From contig NC_041692.1 in NCBI RefSeq assembly GCF_900005765.1, forward strand, positions 248,001-312,000: a stretch of DNA of 64,000 nucleotides. Direction: 5' to 3'. The stretch's first letter is position 1. Each line of letters opens with the position of its first letter. The stretch is from Plasmodium relictum (Eukaryota; Apicomplexa; Aconoidasida; Haemosporida; Plasmodiidae). The translations under genes and the position numbers were made by a program. Shown here piece by piece: positions 31,299 through 44,043 of this stretch. Under the pieces are notes generated by a model. It worked only from the letters and a program-made list of their open reading frames with translations, did not search any database and was not told the DNA's origin.

Positions 31299-34200
31299 AT
31301 TTATACATGTGTATATTATATATATATATATATATATATATGCAATATTTTTTTTTTTTTTTTTTTTCTTTTAAAATATCGCATTACATTTGAGTTGAAA
31401 ATGTTTTTTTTTAAAATATTAGTTTTTATATTTAAAAAAAAAAATCTGAAAACATTTTTGTTATAATATATAAAAATTAGTATAATTTGGAAATTACTTT
31501 TGATCTGAAATAAAAAAAAATGTTTACAAAATTGAGAGAATTAAGAAGAATCAAAAAAATTTTATATAAATTTATTGACTTATTTAGTTATAGAATATTC
31601 AATAGTATTTTAAATAAATAAAAAAATAATAAAACGCATGATAATGTAGAAAGTTAAACTATTTTATTTTTTAAAATATATTAATAAAGTTTTATATTCC
31701 ATTTATATTTTTATATTATTCTATTTAGTAAAAAAAAATTATATAATAAATCTTTAAGTACTCTACTTTTTCCTTTTTTTCTTTAAAATTATTTTGAATT
31801 TTTTCTAATTACATCTTTTTTAAACTATAAGGCATGAAAAATAAATCCGTTTTACAAGGTAGAGTTTTTTACTTGAAGCAGCGATATGTTAGAAAAAAAA
31901 AAAGATAAATAAATAATAGGAAAAATAAAATATTTCTTCATAATTTTTCATAATTATAATTACACTGTTTTAAAAAGAGCATACACAGATATGAGTTTCT
32001 AATTTTTTAATTTTTTTATTTATTTCATATCTTTTATATAACTATTTATAATATATGTATATATTTTTTCAGATAAATTTTAAAGGTCAAAAGTAAAACT
32101 CTTTTTTAAATAGAGATATATTAATATAGAATCATTAGCATAAGAATTATTTAGCTATTTTTTTTTTTTTTATTGTAGAGATGACAATTCTTATGAAATA
32201 AAAATTTAATATAAAGAACAGAAAAAGAAAAAAAAAAAACTTAAATATTTAATTAAAAATATTGTGAAATATTTCATTTTTATAATTTTACATAGATTGT
32301 TATATTTTATCTAATTTAATAATTTTAATTCTTTTATTTTATTTTAATTTTTTTTTTTTTTTTTTCCCTTTTATTCTGAGTAAAAAAACTATTTTAATTG
32401 TATGTTTATAAAGATTTTTATTTTAGGTATTTATCTTCTAATTACTTCTTTTTTTATCCTCTACTTAAATATAAAGTATTCATTTTTTTTATATTTTCTT
32501 TCTTTTTAATTTATTTTATTTTATTATTTTACAGTTACAAGACGTGATATATATAATTTTTTAATAATAATATTTATTAATTTAATTAATATCTAAAAAT
32601 AAATATTTATATTTTATATAATTTTATGATTAATGTTTGAAGTAAATATTTTTTATTTATTTTTTTATAATAATAGTGAGATTTATTAATATTTACGCAA
32701 TTTTTTGCTAATTCTATTTTTTAGAATTTAAATTTTTAGAAAGCAATTTATCTATATTTTACATAGTGTGTATAAAAATAAAATTAAAAAAAGAATTTTT
32801 ATATTTTATTGTCATGTAATTTATTGTATCAGATATTAATTATTTATTATATAATATATACATATATTTCTATTTTATTTTTATTCTTATTAAATAAAGA
32901 TAAATTATTTTTTTTTTTTAATTATTAGAAAAAGAAATAAGTCTTCATAAAATGTGTGCATAATATCCGTTGTACTAATTTATTTAAATATAAATACTTA
33001 TATATATAAAGTATACATAAAGTTATTGTTTAATTTTTTTTTTTTTGTAAGTTTTCTTTACGAGGTTGCAATTAATATAATTTTAATCGTAAAATTTTAA
33101 TTTTTATTAAAACTAAAAAATTAACATAAATATGCACGAAGCAATATAAATAACGTAATTTACATATATTTATATGTGTAGTAATTAAAAAATTAGATAA
33201 AATATTATTTTTGAAAAAAATATTACATATTATTTTTAAAAAATTGAGATAAGTGATTTGTAACAACTAATATATATTAACCATATGTAGCATGTTTTTT
33301 TTTCATTTTAATCTATGAATAAAAAATAATATATAGATTTAGTATTTTTGAATATACTATTATTTTATTTATTCTTTCATAAACTTTAACAATTAAAAAT
33401 AAATTTAATGATATATCAATATTACCATGATTATTTTTCTTTTTATTATTTATTTATTTATTTATTTTTTTTTTTCACTTGTAAATTGAATTCAAATTAT
33501 AAAGTTTATTTATTTAAATCCATAAAAAATAAAAAAATAAATTTTTTATTTTGTTATAAACACATTTTTTTTTTTTTTATCTATAATACTTTCATTTTGT
33601 GAAATTTGTTAAAAAAAAAAATGGTGAACAATTATGTAGCATTTATATATAACAATTTTAAAGACAATTTCATTAAAATAGTTTTTAAAAATACTTTTTT
33701 TTTTTTATTAAATTTATGAATTTTATAAAGTAATTTGTTTTTATTACTTTTTTATAATTCTCGTATTTTTGTTCGTAATATTGGTTCCTAATAATTCCGT
33801 TTTATTCCGTATTATTTTGTTGTCTTCTTTTTATATTTTTTTTATAATTTTCATTATAATATTATTTTTTTAATTTTTTTATTTATTTTACGAAATACTA
33901 ACTTATTTATTAAAAAAAAATTAATTTATCTTTTTTTAATAATTTTTATTTTATTTTAAATTATAAAAATATATTTTATATTATTATTAAGCACTGAAAC
34001 ATTAATTTTCCTCCATTTTTAAATATTTATTTAAAATGAATGTTAGAATTATTAATATATATATATAAAATAAATTAGACAGAGAATATTTCTACATTGT
34101 ATATTATTTTATTATAATTTTTTATACTTAATTTTAAATAATAGTTTTCTAATATACCTAATATTTTTATGTTTTGTTTTTTGTTTTTTTGTTTTTTGTC

Positions 34201-34629
34201 ATTGTCTTTTTTCTTTTCCTTTTTTTAATGTAAGTTGTATTATATCTATGCATATATATATTATCCTTTTTAATTCCACAGTTTAATAGACTTTTATTTG
34301 TTTATATAATTTTTTTTTTTTTATTTCATTTTCATTTTTTATAGATATAGATATTATATTATTATTTATGATTCCATTTATTTACATAAATTATTTTATG
34401 TTTTTCAATATATTTACTTATGTATCTTTTATTTATATATATTTTTACTTTTTTATTATCATTATGTTTAGATATACTTTTTTTTACTCTACGGTTTTAC
34501 TGCATATGTAAACATTTTGTTTTTGTTTTTGTTTTTTTTGTGTAAATTATATTTTTCTATATTTTTTTATTATTTTACAATATATATATATATATATACA
34601 TATATATTTTTTTTTTTTTTTATATAATT
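31299..34629. other. Very long intergenic region (3.3 kb) between eL24 and the phosphatase
   Basis: It contains no coding region I would accept. It starts with an (AT)n run (about 31316-31341) and a T19 tract, then is A+T-rich throughout, and T-rich towards the phosphatase start. One slightly more complex patch lies at 31830-31895. An inverted repeat pairs cataagaatt (32139-32148) with aattcttatg (32186-32195). The length and the T-rich end suggest a long 5' UTR and promoter for the phosphatase, and perhaps a non-coding transcript. Confidence 0.55.
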
Positions 34630-36965
34630 ATGGGTAATTGTATTTCTTTTATAAATTATTCAAAATTTAAATTAAAAAATAAAAAGTTATTGCCTTTAGA
34701 TTTATATTCAAATAACGAAATTGAAAAATCTGTTATTAGCTACGCATCTTGCATAAAAGAAGAGGAAACAAAAGAAATTAATAGTATTACACATAAAAAA
34801 AAAAAACTTAATATTGAAGATAAACTAAATGAAGAAGACAATAAAAAGAAAAAAAAAAATATAGAAAATAATGAAAACGGTGAAGATGATGAATATCATG
34901 AATACAATGAAATTGATGAATATAATGAAAATGAGGATGAGAAATATATAACATATGAAGAAGATAACAAAGGTGAAAAGCAGCAAATAAAAGGGAAAAA
35001 AAAAAAAAAGGAAAAAAAAAAGGAAAGAATGAAAAAAAAAATGAAAGAGAAAGGAAAAATAGAAACCAATATCAGCAATAATTGTAAATTAAATTCTTAC
35101 TATGAAGAGGAAAAAAAAAATAGCAATTCAAATTATTTATATGATGATGAATCTAACGATTATTATAACCAAAAATTAGATATGTCATCTGATGTAAATT
35201 CATTTTATAAAAGTTCAGTTAACGGAGATATTTTATTCAAAAAGAATAAACACGAAAATTTACTTAATATTAAGTATAGTAGTATGATATTAAATGATAT
35301 TAGAGATGTTGATATAATTGTTGTTTTTTTATTTAGCTTATTTCTTTATTTTAATGCTAATAATATTGTTGACATGCTTGATAAAAATAAAAAGGAAAGA
35401 TATTTTTTAATAAACTCATTAAATGTAAGTCATGATATCATTAAGTTTCCAACTTTCCCAAAAGAGATTGTTGACAGTTTTTTAAAAAATGATTTTACTT
35501 TATTGAAAAAATATATAAAAAATAAGTGTAATAAATTAAAAAAAAAATACAGAACTACTTATTTTAAAAAAAAAAATTCTTTTAAAGATGAAAAAAATCA
35601 AAAAAAAATTTTTAAATATGAACTAAAAAAAAAAAAAGAAAAATGTTCCTTTTCTAAAATTGTAGAATCAATTGATAGAAATGATTGGTTACATAGAGAT
35701 ATCACTCAAATAAACTGTGATAATAATTTACCAGACTTAGAAATAAATTTTATAGTTATGGGAGCATATCGCTTTTATCAAAGAGATATGAAACCTTTTC
35801 AAGATAAAAATACCTTTTTTTATAAATCCCCCTCATATACCTGTGATGCAGAAATATCCGTTGCATGCAAAAAAGGGAAGAAACTAGATTTCCCAAATCA
35901 AGATGATTTTACGATTATTCAAACAAATGAATGGATATTAATTATGGTATTTGATGGTCATGGACCATCAGGTCATGATATAAGCAATTTTGTTCATGTA
36001 GTACTTCCTTTATTATTTTCATATAATATTGAACAAATATTTGAAAATCCTGTTCGTACTATGAAAACATTATTTTATATGATTAACTGTTATTTAGTTA
36101 ATTATTCTTATTGTATAAACAATAATATAAATCCAATTAATATAAATTTTATTGACTATAATCTAAGTGGAACAACATGTACAATAATTTTATATAATTT
36201 TTTAACAAAAAAAATTTATTCAGCACACACAGGGGATAGTAGAGCTGTTATGGGAAAACAAAGTCTTCAAACAAATAAATTTAGAGCATACAACATAACT
36301 GAAGATCATAAGCCATCCTTAAAATTAGAAAAAGATAGAATTGTAGCTTTCGGTGGAGAAGTAAAAAAATTGCAAGGTGATGTTTCTTATAGAGTATTTG
36401 TTAAAGATGAAATGTATCCAGGTTTAGCTATGAGCAGAGCTATCGGTGATATAACTTCGTCTTTTATAGGAGTTACCTGTGAGCCTACCATAAAAATATT
36501 GGATAAATCTGATGAAGATAAATTTATTATTGTAGCTACTGATGGAATTTGGGAATTCATTAGCAGCGAAGAATGTGTGCAAATGGTTTCAAAAAAAAGA
36601 AAAAAAAAAGTACATATTGCTATGGGTTTGTAAAATAAAAAGAAAAAAATTATTTTGTATATTTTTTCTTATGAACAGTTCATAATTTTAAAAGAATTTT
36701 ATTACATAATGTAAATAAAATAAATGTTCGTATGTTTAAAATATTTAAAAAAATGTTTTTTTTCTTTTTTCTTTTTAGAAGAAATAATAAAAGAATCCTG
36801 GAAAAGATGGGCAAAAATTGACACCGTTGATGATGTAAGAAATATATATATAATACATGTATATTTATTTTTTTAAATAAATAAATAAATATATATATAA
36901 AATGAACAAAATTTATTTATACTTTTTTTTTTTTATAGATGACTCTGGTTATTCTATATTTTTAA
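34630..36965 (+). CDS. PPM9: PP2C-type protein phosphatase, N-myristoylation signal, 3 exons
   Basis: Exons 34630-36625, 36779-36834 and 36939-36965 join to 692 aa. The introns are GT-AG and the frame is kept; the last exon encodes only MTLVILYF. The N-terminus MGNCISF is a classical N-myristoylation site with a Cys for palmitoylation, so membrane attachment is likely. Residues of about 40-180 are Lys/Glu-rich. The PP2C domain covers about 350-690: PNQDDF (first metal-site motif, about 428), VFDGHGPSGHD (about 440-450), SGTTCT (about 514), HTGDSRAV (about 534), EDHKPS, AMSRAIGD (about 601) and ATDGIWEF (about 637), so the metal-binding aspartates are present. Action: Mn/Mg-dependent Ser/Thr dephosphorylation. 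The symbol PPM9 comes from remembered gene order next to eL24 in P. falciparum, not from a search, so treat it as provisional. Confidence 0.9.
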
Positions 36966-37281
36966 TTTTTTCATGAGAGGTTATGCAAGTTTTTTTCTTT
37001 TTTTTATTTTCATAATTTTTTTGAACTTGTATTTTTAATATATCTTTGTTCTATTTTGTTTAAATTTTTTTCCCGTTTAATAAAAAAAAAAAAAAAAAAA
37101 AATTGGAAAAAAATGAAATAAAATGGATAAATATATAATTTAAAAAAAAAGTAAAATGTACATTTCCAGGATTAAAGTTTACAATTAAAATATTAAAAAA
37201 TTGTAAAAAAAAGTTCCTGAATGAATTATGCACAAAATATGTATATTTGTGTTCATTCTAATTTTTATAGTTTACTATGTT
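36966..37281. other. Convergent 3' intergenic region
   Basis: 316 bp between the phosphatase stop and the PRP3 stop. It contains a poly(dA) run (about 37082-37102) and nothing else I can name. Confidence 0.6.
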
Positions 37282-39261
37282 TTAAATATCTTGAAGTATA
37301 TCTCTATGTTTTTTAACTATGTGATAATAATGTAATGCATCATGCTCTTGGAGATAATCAGTTACTTCAGATTCGGTCTTTGCAACAATCATTTTCCAAT
37401 TAAGAAAATTTTTTTTTTTTACAGTCCCAGACCATATTAAACTACAGTTACATACTTGGTTTATATTCATATTTGGCATGTCATTTTGAAAATTGCCACC
37501 ATTATCAAAATCATCATTAATTTTATTTTCATCCTCTTTTCCTTCTTCATCTTCTTCTTCATCTTCATTTTCATTCCACTTTATCCTTCTAAAAATTAAC
37601 CTTTTGTATCTTTCGATAGAAATATGTTTTCCTTCCACAATTATGAAATTATATAACACTGTCATAAAGCATACTCCTGTCAAATGCAGTTGCTGAGCAT
37701 TTATATCAATTTTAAATATATGTTTTTTATTAGATAGGTTTGTTATATAAATAACTAAAACATCATTTTCTTCGTTTGGGTTACATTTCCATTTGTTAAT
37801 TTGTTTTTTACTTTTTTCTTGTGGATTTAATTTCCTTTGTTGATTTTGTTCATAATGTCTTAATTCTCTTTCTTTCATTTGCTGCCTTACTTCTAATTCT
37901 ATCTTTGATGGATGTGCAACTGCATTATCACCTAAAACTCTCATTAAATTAGATAGCTTCATCTTAGGTGGGGGTGGAGGAATTAAACCTATTCTTATTT
38001 TATCTTGTTTTTCTTTTTCCTTTTCTTGTCTTTTTCTTTTTCTTAATTTTTTTCTTTCTATAGGCGTTAAGTACATATGTGGAGTAATAATTGAATCTTT
38101 TTTATCTTCGTTTAAAGGTACAGGGTGTTCTATATAACTTGTAATTTTTTTCATATTTATCTTGTACAAATCATTCTTAATTATAATTTCATTATTTTCC
38201 AATAATAATATATTATAATAATTTAGCAAGCTATTTACTTTTACATAGGTATCATTATTGAAATAAGTTTCTTTAATAATTATTTTTCCTTCTTTGCTAC
38301 TTTCATCTATATCATTATTGTTATCATATTTTCCATTTTTCTTATGCTCAAGAGCACTTAATTTGTTCTTCCAAATAGATGTTTGCTTAATAATATAATC
38401 CTTTAAATTTTCTTTATTTTCTATCTTTTTAAATAAGACCATATCCCATTTTTCTATTATGTCATATCTTTCATCATCTTTCCATTCTTTTTTTTGATTT
38501 ATTTTTTTATTATTTATATCTATTAAATTAGGGTTAATATTGGGATTTGCATTTTTATTCAAAAAATTTAAAGATAATTCTTGAAAAGACTGTACTTTTT
38601 TTTTTTCTTGAATAATTTTTTTTAAATCAAAACCTAGTTGAAATTTATTATTATAATTTTTGGAAGATGCTTCTTGTTTTATTATAGAACCAGGTGTAAT
38701 AAAATTAAATGCATTTTTTTTTTTTTTTTTTGAAGTATTTTTTATTCTTGAATCAAACCATTTAAAATCTTCATTCAGAGTATCTTCACATTTATTTGAT
38801 GATATATTTTTTTTTTTTAAAAGATTATTTTCTTCTAATTTGTTAATATTAACTTTTAAAGTAGAATATGTAACAGGTTTTACATTAATAACATTTCCTT
38901 CTTCATCTATTTCTCTTCCTTGTTCATCAAATTTTAATGGTTTTGGCAAAAAATCTACTTTTTTTATTTTTTGTTTTATATCATCCTTAAATCTACTGGC
39001 TCTTTTCACTTTTTCTATAGCTAATTTTGCTGCTTCCGTTGCTTTTAGGATATTTAAATGAATAGTAGAAGATAGGGAGGATAAATTAAAATTATTTGGA
39101 AATTGTGATACGCTTGTTGGATTAATTAAATTTGAGTTACAAGCTAAACTTAAGTCTTCTAAGATACTAAGAGGCTTATTTGAGTTATCTTCATTATTAG
39201 TATTTTTCTTTTCTGCTTCTCCCCATCTTGATTTTCTCTTTTTTTGAACAGTTTCTTCCAT
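37282..39261 (-). CDS. PRP3: U4/U6 small nuclear ribonucleoprotein PRP3
   Basis: A 659-aa protein in one exon, ATG at 39261. The N-terminus has the KKRKSRWGE motif shared by PRP3 and other spliceosome proteins. The middle has EHPVPL and the conserved block ITPHMYLTPIERKKLRKRKR (about 385-410), then IGLIPPPPPKMKLSNLM and RVLGDNAVAHPSKIE (about 423-460), which are hallmark PRP3 sequences. The C-terminal DUF1115-type domain (HIFKIDINAQQLHLTGVC ... SIERYKRLIFRRIKW) follows, interrupted by a Glu/Asp-rich insert (about 575-600). PRP3 binds the U4/U6 duplex with PRP4 in the tri-snRNP and keeps it ready for splicing. The short run of G near 37970 on the plus strand simply encodes the Pro5 stretch. 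Divergent from the HOP1-like gene. Confidence 0.95.
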   Translation of the reverse strand: MEETVQKKRKSRWGEAEKKNTNNEDNSNKPLSILEDLSLACNSNLINPTSVSQFPNNFNLSSLSSTIHLNILKATEAAKLAIEKVKRASRFKDDIKQKIKKVDFLPKPLKFDEQGREIDEEGNVINVKPVTYSTLKVNINKLEENNLLKKKNISSNKCEDTLNEDFKWFDSRIKNTSKKKKKNAFNFITPGSIIKQEASSKNYNNKFQLGFDLKKIIQEKKKVQSFQELSLNFLNKNANPNINPNLIDINNKKINQKKEWKDDERYDIIEKWDMVLFKKIENKENLKDYIIKQTSIWKNKLSALEHKKNGKYDNNNDIDESSKEGKIIIKETYFNNDTYVKVNSLLNYYNILLLENNEIIIKNDLYKINMKKITSYIEHPVPLNEDKKDSIITPHMYLTPIERKKLRKRKRQEKEKEKQDKIRIGLIPPPPPKMKLSNLMRVLGDNAVAHPSKIELEVRQQMKERELRHYEQNQQRKLNPQEKSKKQINKWKCNPNEENDVLVIYITNLSNKKHIFKIDINAQQLHLTGVCFMTVLYNFIIVEGKHISIERYKRLIFRRIKWNENEDEEEDEEGKEDENKINDDFDNGGNFQNDMPNMNINQVCNCSLIWSGTVKKKNFLNWKMIVAKTESEVTDYLQEHDALHYYHIVKKHRDILQDI

Positions 39262-40875
39262 TGTTAAAAAAAAAAAAAAAAGAATAAAAAAATTATTTTC
39301 CTATTTTCGTAAAAAAGAGTATAACCATATTCATTTTATTTAATAGTCCTTTTATTTTATTATATAGAAAAGCCAAAATTTAAAAAATTTTTATTTTTTT
39401 AATTTCATTTTATGTTCAAAAATAATTAGTAAAGTTTTTATGTATATATATATATAACATTTAATTAAAATAAAAAATGAACAAAGTATTAAAATATAAT
39501 TCTGTATATTTAAAATTGGAAAGCTCTCCTTTATATTAGCATATTTTTATTTATTACTACAAAGTCACATTTCTTTTTGAATGAAATTTCATTTGATTTA
39601 AATATTTTATTTTTAAATTTTAATTGTAATTAAAATGAAAATATAATATAATGATAAAAGTAAATATCAATGTATTTAAGAGAAATTTATATTATTAATT
39701 ATAACTAAAAAAAAAATAAAACTTTGCACAATAATATTCTATGCTGAAGTATTTTTGCTATTTTATAATTTTACTTTTTTATTTAAAATCTTTAAAATAT
39801 GAATAAGCTGTTTCATATTCTATGCTGTTAAAATTTATGAAAAAAGTTTTTATATAAATTTATTATTATTTGTTTTCTATTTTTTTCTTTTTTTTTTTTT
39901 TTTTTTTTTTTTTTTGCATTGATCCATATTTAATCTTATAATTTTTTTTTGTGTATTTCATATTTATATATCAAATTTATGTAATTTTGTTTTTTATGAT
40001 TATAATTAATATTATTTTCCTTAATTTTTTTATTAATAGTATTTTTATTATTCTATGATTGAATTAGATGAATTGGATTGTTATGTTTTATTATTGTTTT
40101 AGTTTTTCTTTTTGCAATCAGTTCAAATTGATACAATAATTTATTTCTAATTTATAACTATTATTCTTTTCATATTTTTATTTTTTTGTTCCTTTGTATT
40201 TTTTAATTTTATAATATTCTGTTTTTTTTTCTTTTTTAGATAAGTTTTTTTTTTAATTTTTTTTTTTTTGTATAACATGGAACAATTTAAAAAAAAAAAA
40301 AATTCAGTTATGTAGGTTAAGAAATGTAAATTGAAAAACAAATACTTATGTGATTTTTCATTTTCATTTTTTTAAAATTAACAAATTTGTAATTAAATTT
40401 TTTCTAAATAATTTTTGTCATACTAATATATATTATATTTTTTTTTTGATAATAATAGGTCGTTTAACACTTTTCTTACATTATTACTTTTATTGTCTTT
40501 TATAAAGTGTTATTCTTATATATATATATGTGTAAGCATATAAATGTATATATTTTTGTACTTTTATTCTGTCAAAAAATTGAAACATTTAATTTTTCCT
40601 TCATATATATAAAAATGTCTATACAAATTTAACTATATTAGTAAAAGCTATATATGTTTTTTGTAATAAAAAAAATAAAAATTATACTTGTTTATTTAAT
40701 TTTTTTTAATAGCATAGTTCTGCTGAATTTTTTTTAAAATATATTATAACTTTCTTCTTTTTTTTAAATCATACATATATATATTCTCATATAAAATTAA
40801 TTTACATTAATATATTTCCCAATTTTTGTTTTTTTAAATAATAATTGTAACATTTATTTATACAAAAGGGAAAAA
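39262..40875. other. Divergent promoter region of PRP3 and the HOP1-like gene
   Basis: About 1.6 kb, T-rich on the plus strand, with a T28 tract at 39888-39915. The one short frame here (around 40150-40340) is low complexity and I do not accept it. No RNA gene seen. Confidence 0.6.
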
Positions 40876-43284
40876 ATGATTTCTCGTATGTCTGTTAGAA
40901 CTCATACACAAAATGAAGCACTAACAAAACAAGATTCTGTGAATATGTTAAAAAATATAATTAAATTGGGAATAAGTTTAGTTACATATTTAAGAAACTT
41001 ATTTGAAGAAAATGCTTATGAAGAAGTATGTATTCAAGAATTAAAATTAAAAAGACTCTTACCAATAAATCCGCAAGCTAATATGATAATAAATTGGTTA
41101 GAAAAAGGAGTTTTTGATGCAATAGAAAAAGAATATTTGAGAATATTAATATTAGATATAAATGATATATATGATAATACTATTGAATGCTACAAATTTA
41201 GTTTTTCTTATAATACAATAAGAGGAGGAGAAATTGGTATCTCTTTAGAAACATCAAATAATAATAATAATGATTTGAACGAAAAAAAAAATAATTCTAA
41301 TATAAATAGATTAAAAAACATAAAAGAAAGATTATTAAATAAAAAGAAAAACGAAACATCTTTATATTTAAAAAAAGATGCAAAAGAAAAAACATATGAA
41401 TTACTAAGATCATTAGTTTTGCTAACTCAAACATTAAATCCTTTACCTGAGAGAACATATCTATCAATGAAGTTATTATATTATGATGAAATAGTACCAT
41501 CTAACTATCAACCTCCATATTTTAGAAATCCAGACAGTAAAGATTTACTAAAATTTATTAGCATACCTAATGAAGATTATGTTGGGAAAATTGATACAGG
41601 GCATCATTTTTTATCAATTATTGTTAATACAACTTGTAATAATTTAAGATATAATGATTCTTATTCTTATGATATTAAAAGTAGTTATAACAAACAAAAA
41701 GGTAAAGAATCACATATTGAAATACTAGATGATGATAATGAATATGAAGATGAAAGAGATGAAGAAGGTGAATACAATCATTCAAATGAGAAAATGTTAC
41801 AACAAAGTAAAAACTGCTTACATGATTTTAAAAAGTATATCATTATAGATGATGATAATATTTCTTATGATAATGAAGGAAAGAGGGAAATAGATAATAA
41901 AATTATCAATAAAAATAAAAAAAATATTAAAAATAATTTATCTAATTTATCATTTTCTAACGCGGAAATTACACCGTTATCCAAAGTTGTCAATAATGAT
42001 GATTATATCAATGACATTAAACGTAATGATAGAAATGATAACGTTGAATGGTGTGTTAAATCAGAACAAATATTGTCAGAAAAAAATAAGATTAATGATG
42101 AGAAGTTTTATGTAAAAGTAGAAAAAGATTCTTCAGAAAAAGAAAACATAAGTAACAGAAATAATGAAAATTATTTAATTATGAATAAAAATATATCGGG
42201 GAATAATAGTATTTATTTAAATAATATGAATTCAGATAAACTTCTACCAAGGAAATATAATAGTTACTGTAAACAGAATATTTCATTGAATTCTAAAAAT
42301 AATGCAAGCAAAGAATTAAATAATTCTAACTTAATTCAAAATAATACTAAAGATATTCCAAATCAGTTATGTTTAAATAATTTAGAAGATTCCAGTTCAT
42401 ACACCAAACAAACTGATATAAAAAATAATTATAATTCTGTTAATTCACATAAAGAAAATGAATTAATAAAGATAGATAAAGATACTAAAAAGGAGAATAC
42501 TAGTTCAACAAAAAAGGATTATATTGATAAATCTTTGTGCATAAAATATAAAAGAAAATTGCTTCAAAAAATAAGAGCATATATTACAAGATATAAAATT
42601 TTAAGTAAATCGAAAATCAAATTAAAATTTCCAAATGCATCAAATTATGATATAGATAAAGTCCTACACAAATTAGTAGATGATCAAATTATTCAAAGAA
42701 ATGGTTGTAAGTTTTATAAATTTGTTGATAGAAAGAGTGAGGAAAAAGAAAGTATTGAAAATAAAACTTCACAAAAAAAAAATAGTGAGAAAATTCCTGT
42801 ATCATCATCAAAAAAAAAACTTGCTTCAGATCACTTAAGTGAAATTGATAATATTGAAGAAGCAAAAAAAGAAAATAGTAGAAAAAATGATGTTGAATCT
42901 AAAAAAAAGGAAAACAGTAAGAGTAAAAGTGATATAAATGAAGAACAACATACTAGCAATATAAATAACATAAATAATGATATACAGAAATTGTATGACG
43001 ATGTATATAATTTATGCTTAAAGACAAAATATGTTAATAAAGAAATAATTACTAAAGGATTAGGCATATACCCAATATTGTCAAAACCATTGTTAGATAG
43101 ACTAATAAAAGAAGGAGTACTGAAAAAAAAATTCATAAAAAATAAAGGATATGAAAGTAAAATATATGTACGCATAGAAAATAGTTTTAATAAAAGAAAA
43201 CATACTCAAATAAACAAATCAAACACACCTGAGAAAATTTGTCCAATTAAAAAAAGAGCGATTAATAATAAAAAAAAAAAATAA
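40876..43284 (+). CDS. HOP1: HORMA-domain protein, HOP1-like
   Basis: An 802-aa protein in one exon. Residues of about 17-270 form a HORMA domain: NMLKNIIKLGISLVTYLRNLF, then YEEVCIQELKLKRLLP, AIEKEYLRILILDI, and after an insert LVLLTQTLNPLPERTYLSMKL, the pattern of HOP1/HORMAD1. The Asn/Ser/Lys-rich middle (270-550) is linker. The C-terminal third holds two likely winged helices: about 555-620 (RKLLQKIRAYITRYKILSKS ... LVDDQIIQRNGCKFYKF) and about 703-765 (NKEIITKGLGIYPILSKPLL ... IYVRI). HOP1 proteins assemble along meiotic chromosome axes through their HORMA safety belt and steer double-strand breaks to the homologue. In Plasmodium, meiosis follows zygote formation in the mosquito. I did not find a PHD finger between the domains. 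No HORMA closure motif could be named with confidence. Confidence 0.85.
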   Translation: MISRMSVRTHTQNEALTKQDSVNMLKNIIKLGISLVTYLRNLFEENAYEEVCIQELKLKRLLPINPQANMIINWLEKGVFDAIEKEYLRILILDINDIYDNTIECYKFSFSYNTIRGGEIGISLETSNNNNNDLNEKKNNSNINRLKNIKERLLNKKKNETSLYLKKDAKEKTYELLRSLVLLTQTLNPLPERTYLSMKLLYYDEIVPSNYQPPYFRNPDSKDLLKFISIPNEDYVGKIDTGHHFLSIIVNTTCNNLRYNDSYSYDIKSSYNKQKGKESHIEILDDDNEYEDERDEEGEYNHSNEKMLQQSKNCLHDFKKYIIIDDDNISYDNEGKREIDNKIINKNKKNIKNNLSNLSFSNAEITPLSKVVNNDDYINDIKRNDRNDNVEWCVKSEQILSEKNKINDEKFYVKVEKDSSEKENISNRNNENYLIMNKNISGNNSIYLNNMNSDKLLPRKYNSYCKQNISLNSKNNASKELNNSNLIQNNTKDIPNQLCLNNLEDSSSYTKQTDIKNNYNSVNSHKENELIKIDKDTKKENTSSTKKDYIDKSLCIKYKRKLLQKIRAYITRYKILSKSKIKLKFPNASNYDIDKVLHKLVDDQIIQRNGCKFYKFVDRKSEEKESIENKTSQKKNSEKIPVSSSKKKLASDHLSEIDNIEEAKKENSRKNDVESKKKENSKSKSDINEEQHTSNINNINNDIQKLYDDVYNLCLKTKYVNKEIITKGLGIYPILSKPLLDRLIKEGVLKKKFIKNKGYESKIYVRIENSFNKRKHTQINKSNTPEKICPIKKRAINNKKKK

Positions 43285-44043
43285 ATATTAAAATTGTTTA
43301 TTTTTTTTTTTCTTTTCTTCTTTTTTATTAATTAAAATAATAAATGTATTTACTTCCTAAACATTATACTGGAAATAAATAAATATATATATATGTTTTA
43401 TTGATAAAAATAAAAAAACTTTTATTAAGTAATTTAATAGAAATTTTTTTTTTATTTGTTTTTAGTTTTATAAAAAAATATTTTTTATTTTTAATAAAAA
43501 TTATAGGAAAAATATAAAAAATGGGTTATTTAATATATTTTTAAGTTATATAAGACTTTATTTGAAAATTAAAAATCATTGAAATACTACAAGAAAAAAT
43601 AAAAATAGTAAAATTGAAAATTAAAAGTATGTAGAAATAAAAAAAAAAAAGTAAATTATAAAAAAGGTAGTTGTAAAAAATAATAATAATTATGAAAATT
43701 AAAGTTTTTTTTAGTATTTATAAAGAACAACATTTTTTTAATAATTATAAAAAAATTATTCCATTATAGTCTTGTTTTAATATAAATAAAATTCATTTCA
43801 ATGAAACACAAAATTCATATATATGCGAATAATTTTCATATAAAATTTAATAAAAAAAATATATACAAAAAAAAAAAAAAAAAAAAAAAAAAAATTATTT
43901 TATAATATTATATATATATATTTATGTGCTAAAAAAAAAAAATTATAAAAATAAAGGAAGCATTTGAGAATTGAAAAATTTTATGGAATATACATTAATT
44001 TGTACAAAAAACAAAAATTTTAAGTAAAGGATTTAATTCATTT
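43285..44043. other. Convergent 3' intergenic region
   Basis: About 760 bp between the HOP1-like stop and the GAR1 stop. A28 homopolymer at 43867-43894, otherwise A+T-rich without recognisable content. Confidence 0.6.

Noticed and set aside
37968-37981. G-rich tract (ggtgggggtggagg) as a G-quadruplex
   Set aside because: It is simply the complement of the Pro5 codons in PRP3, with mostly two-G runs; the signal is explained by coding.
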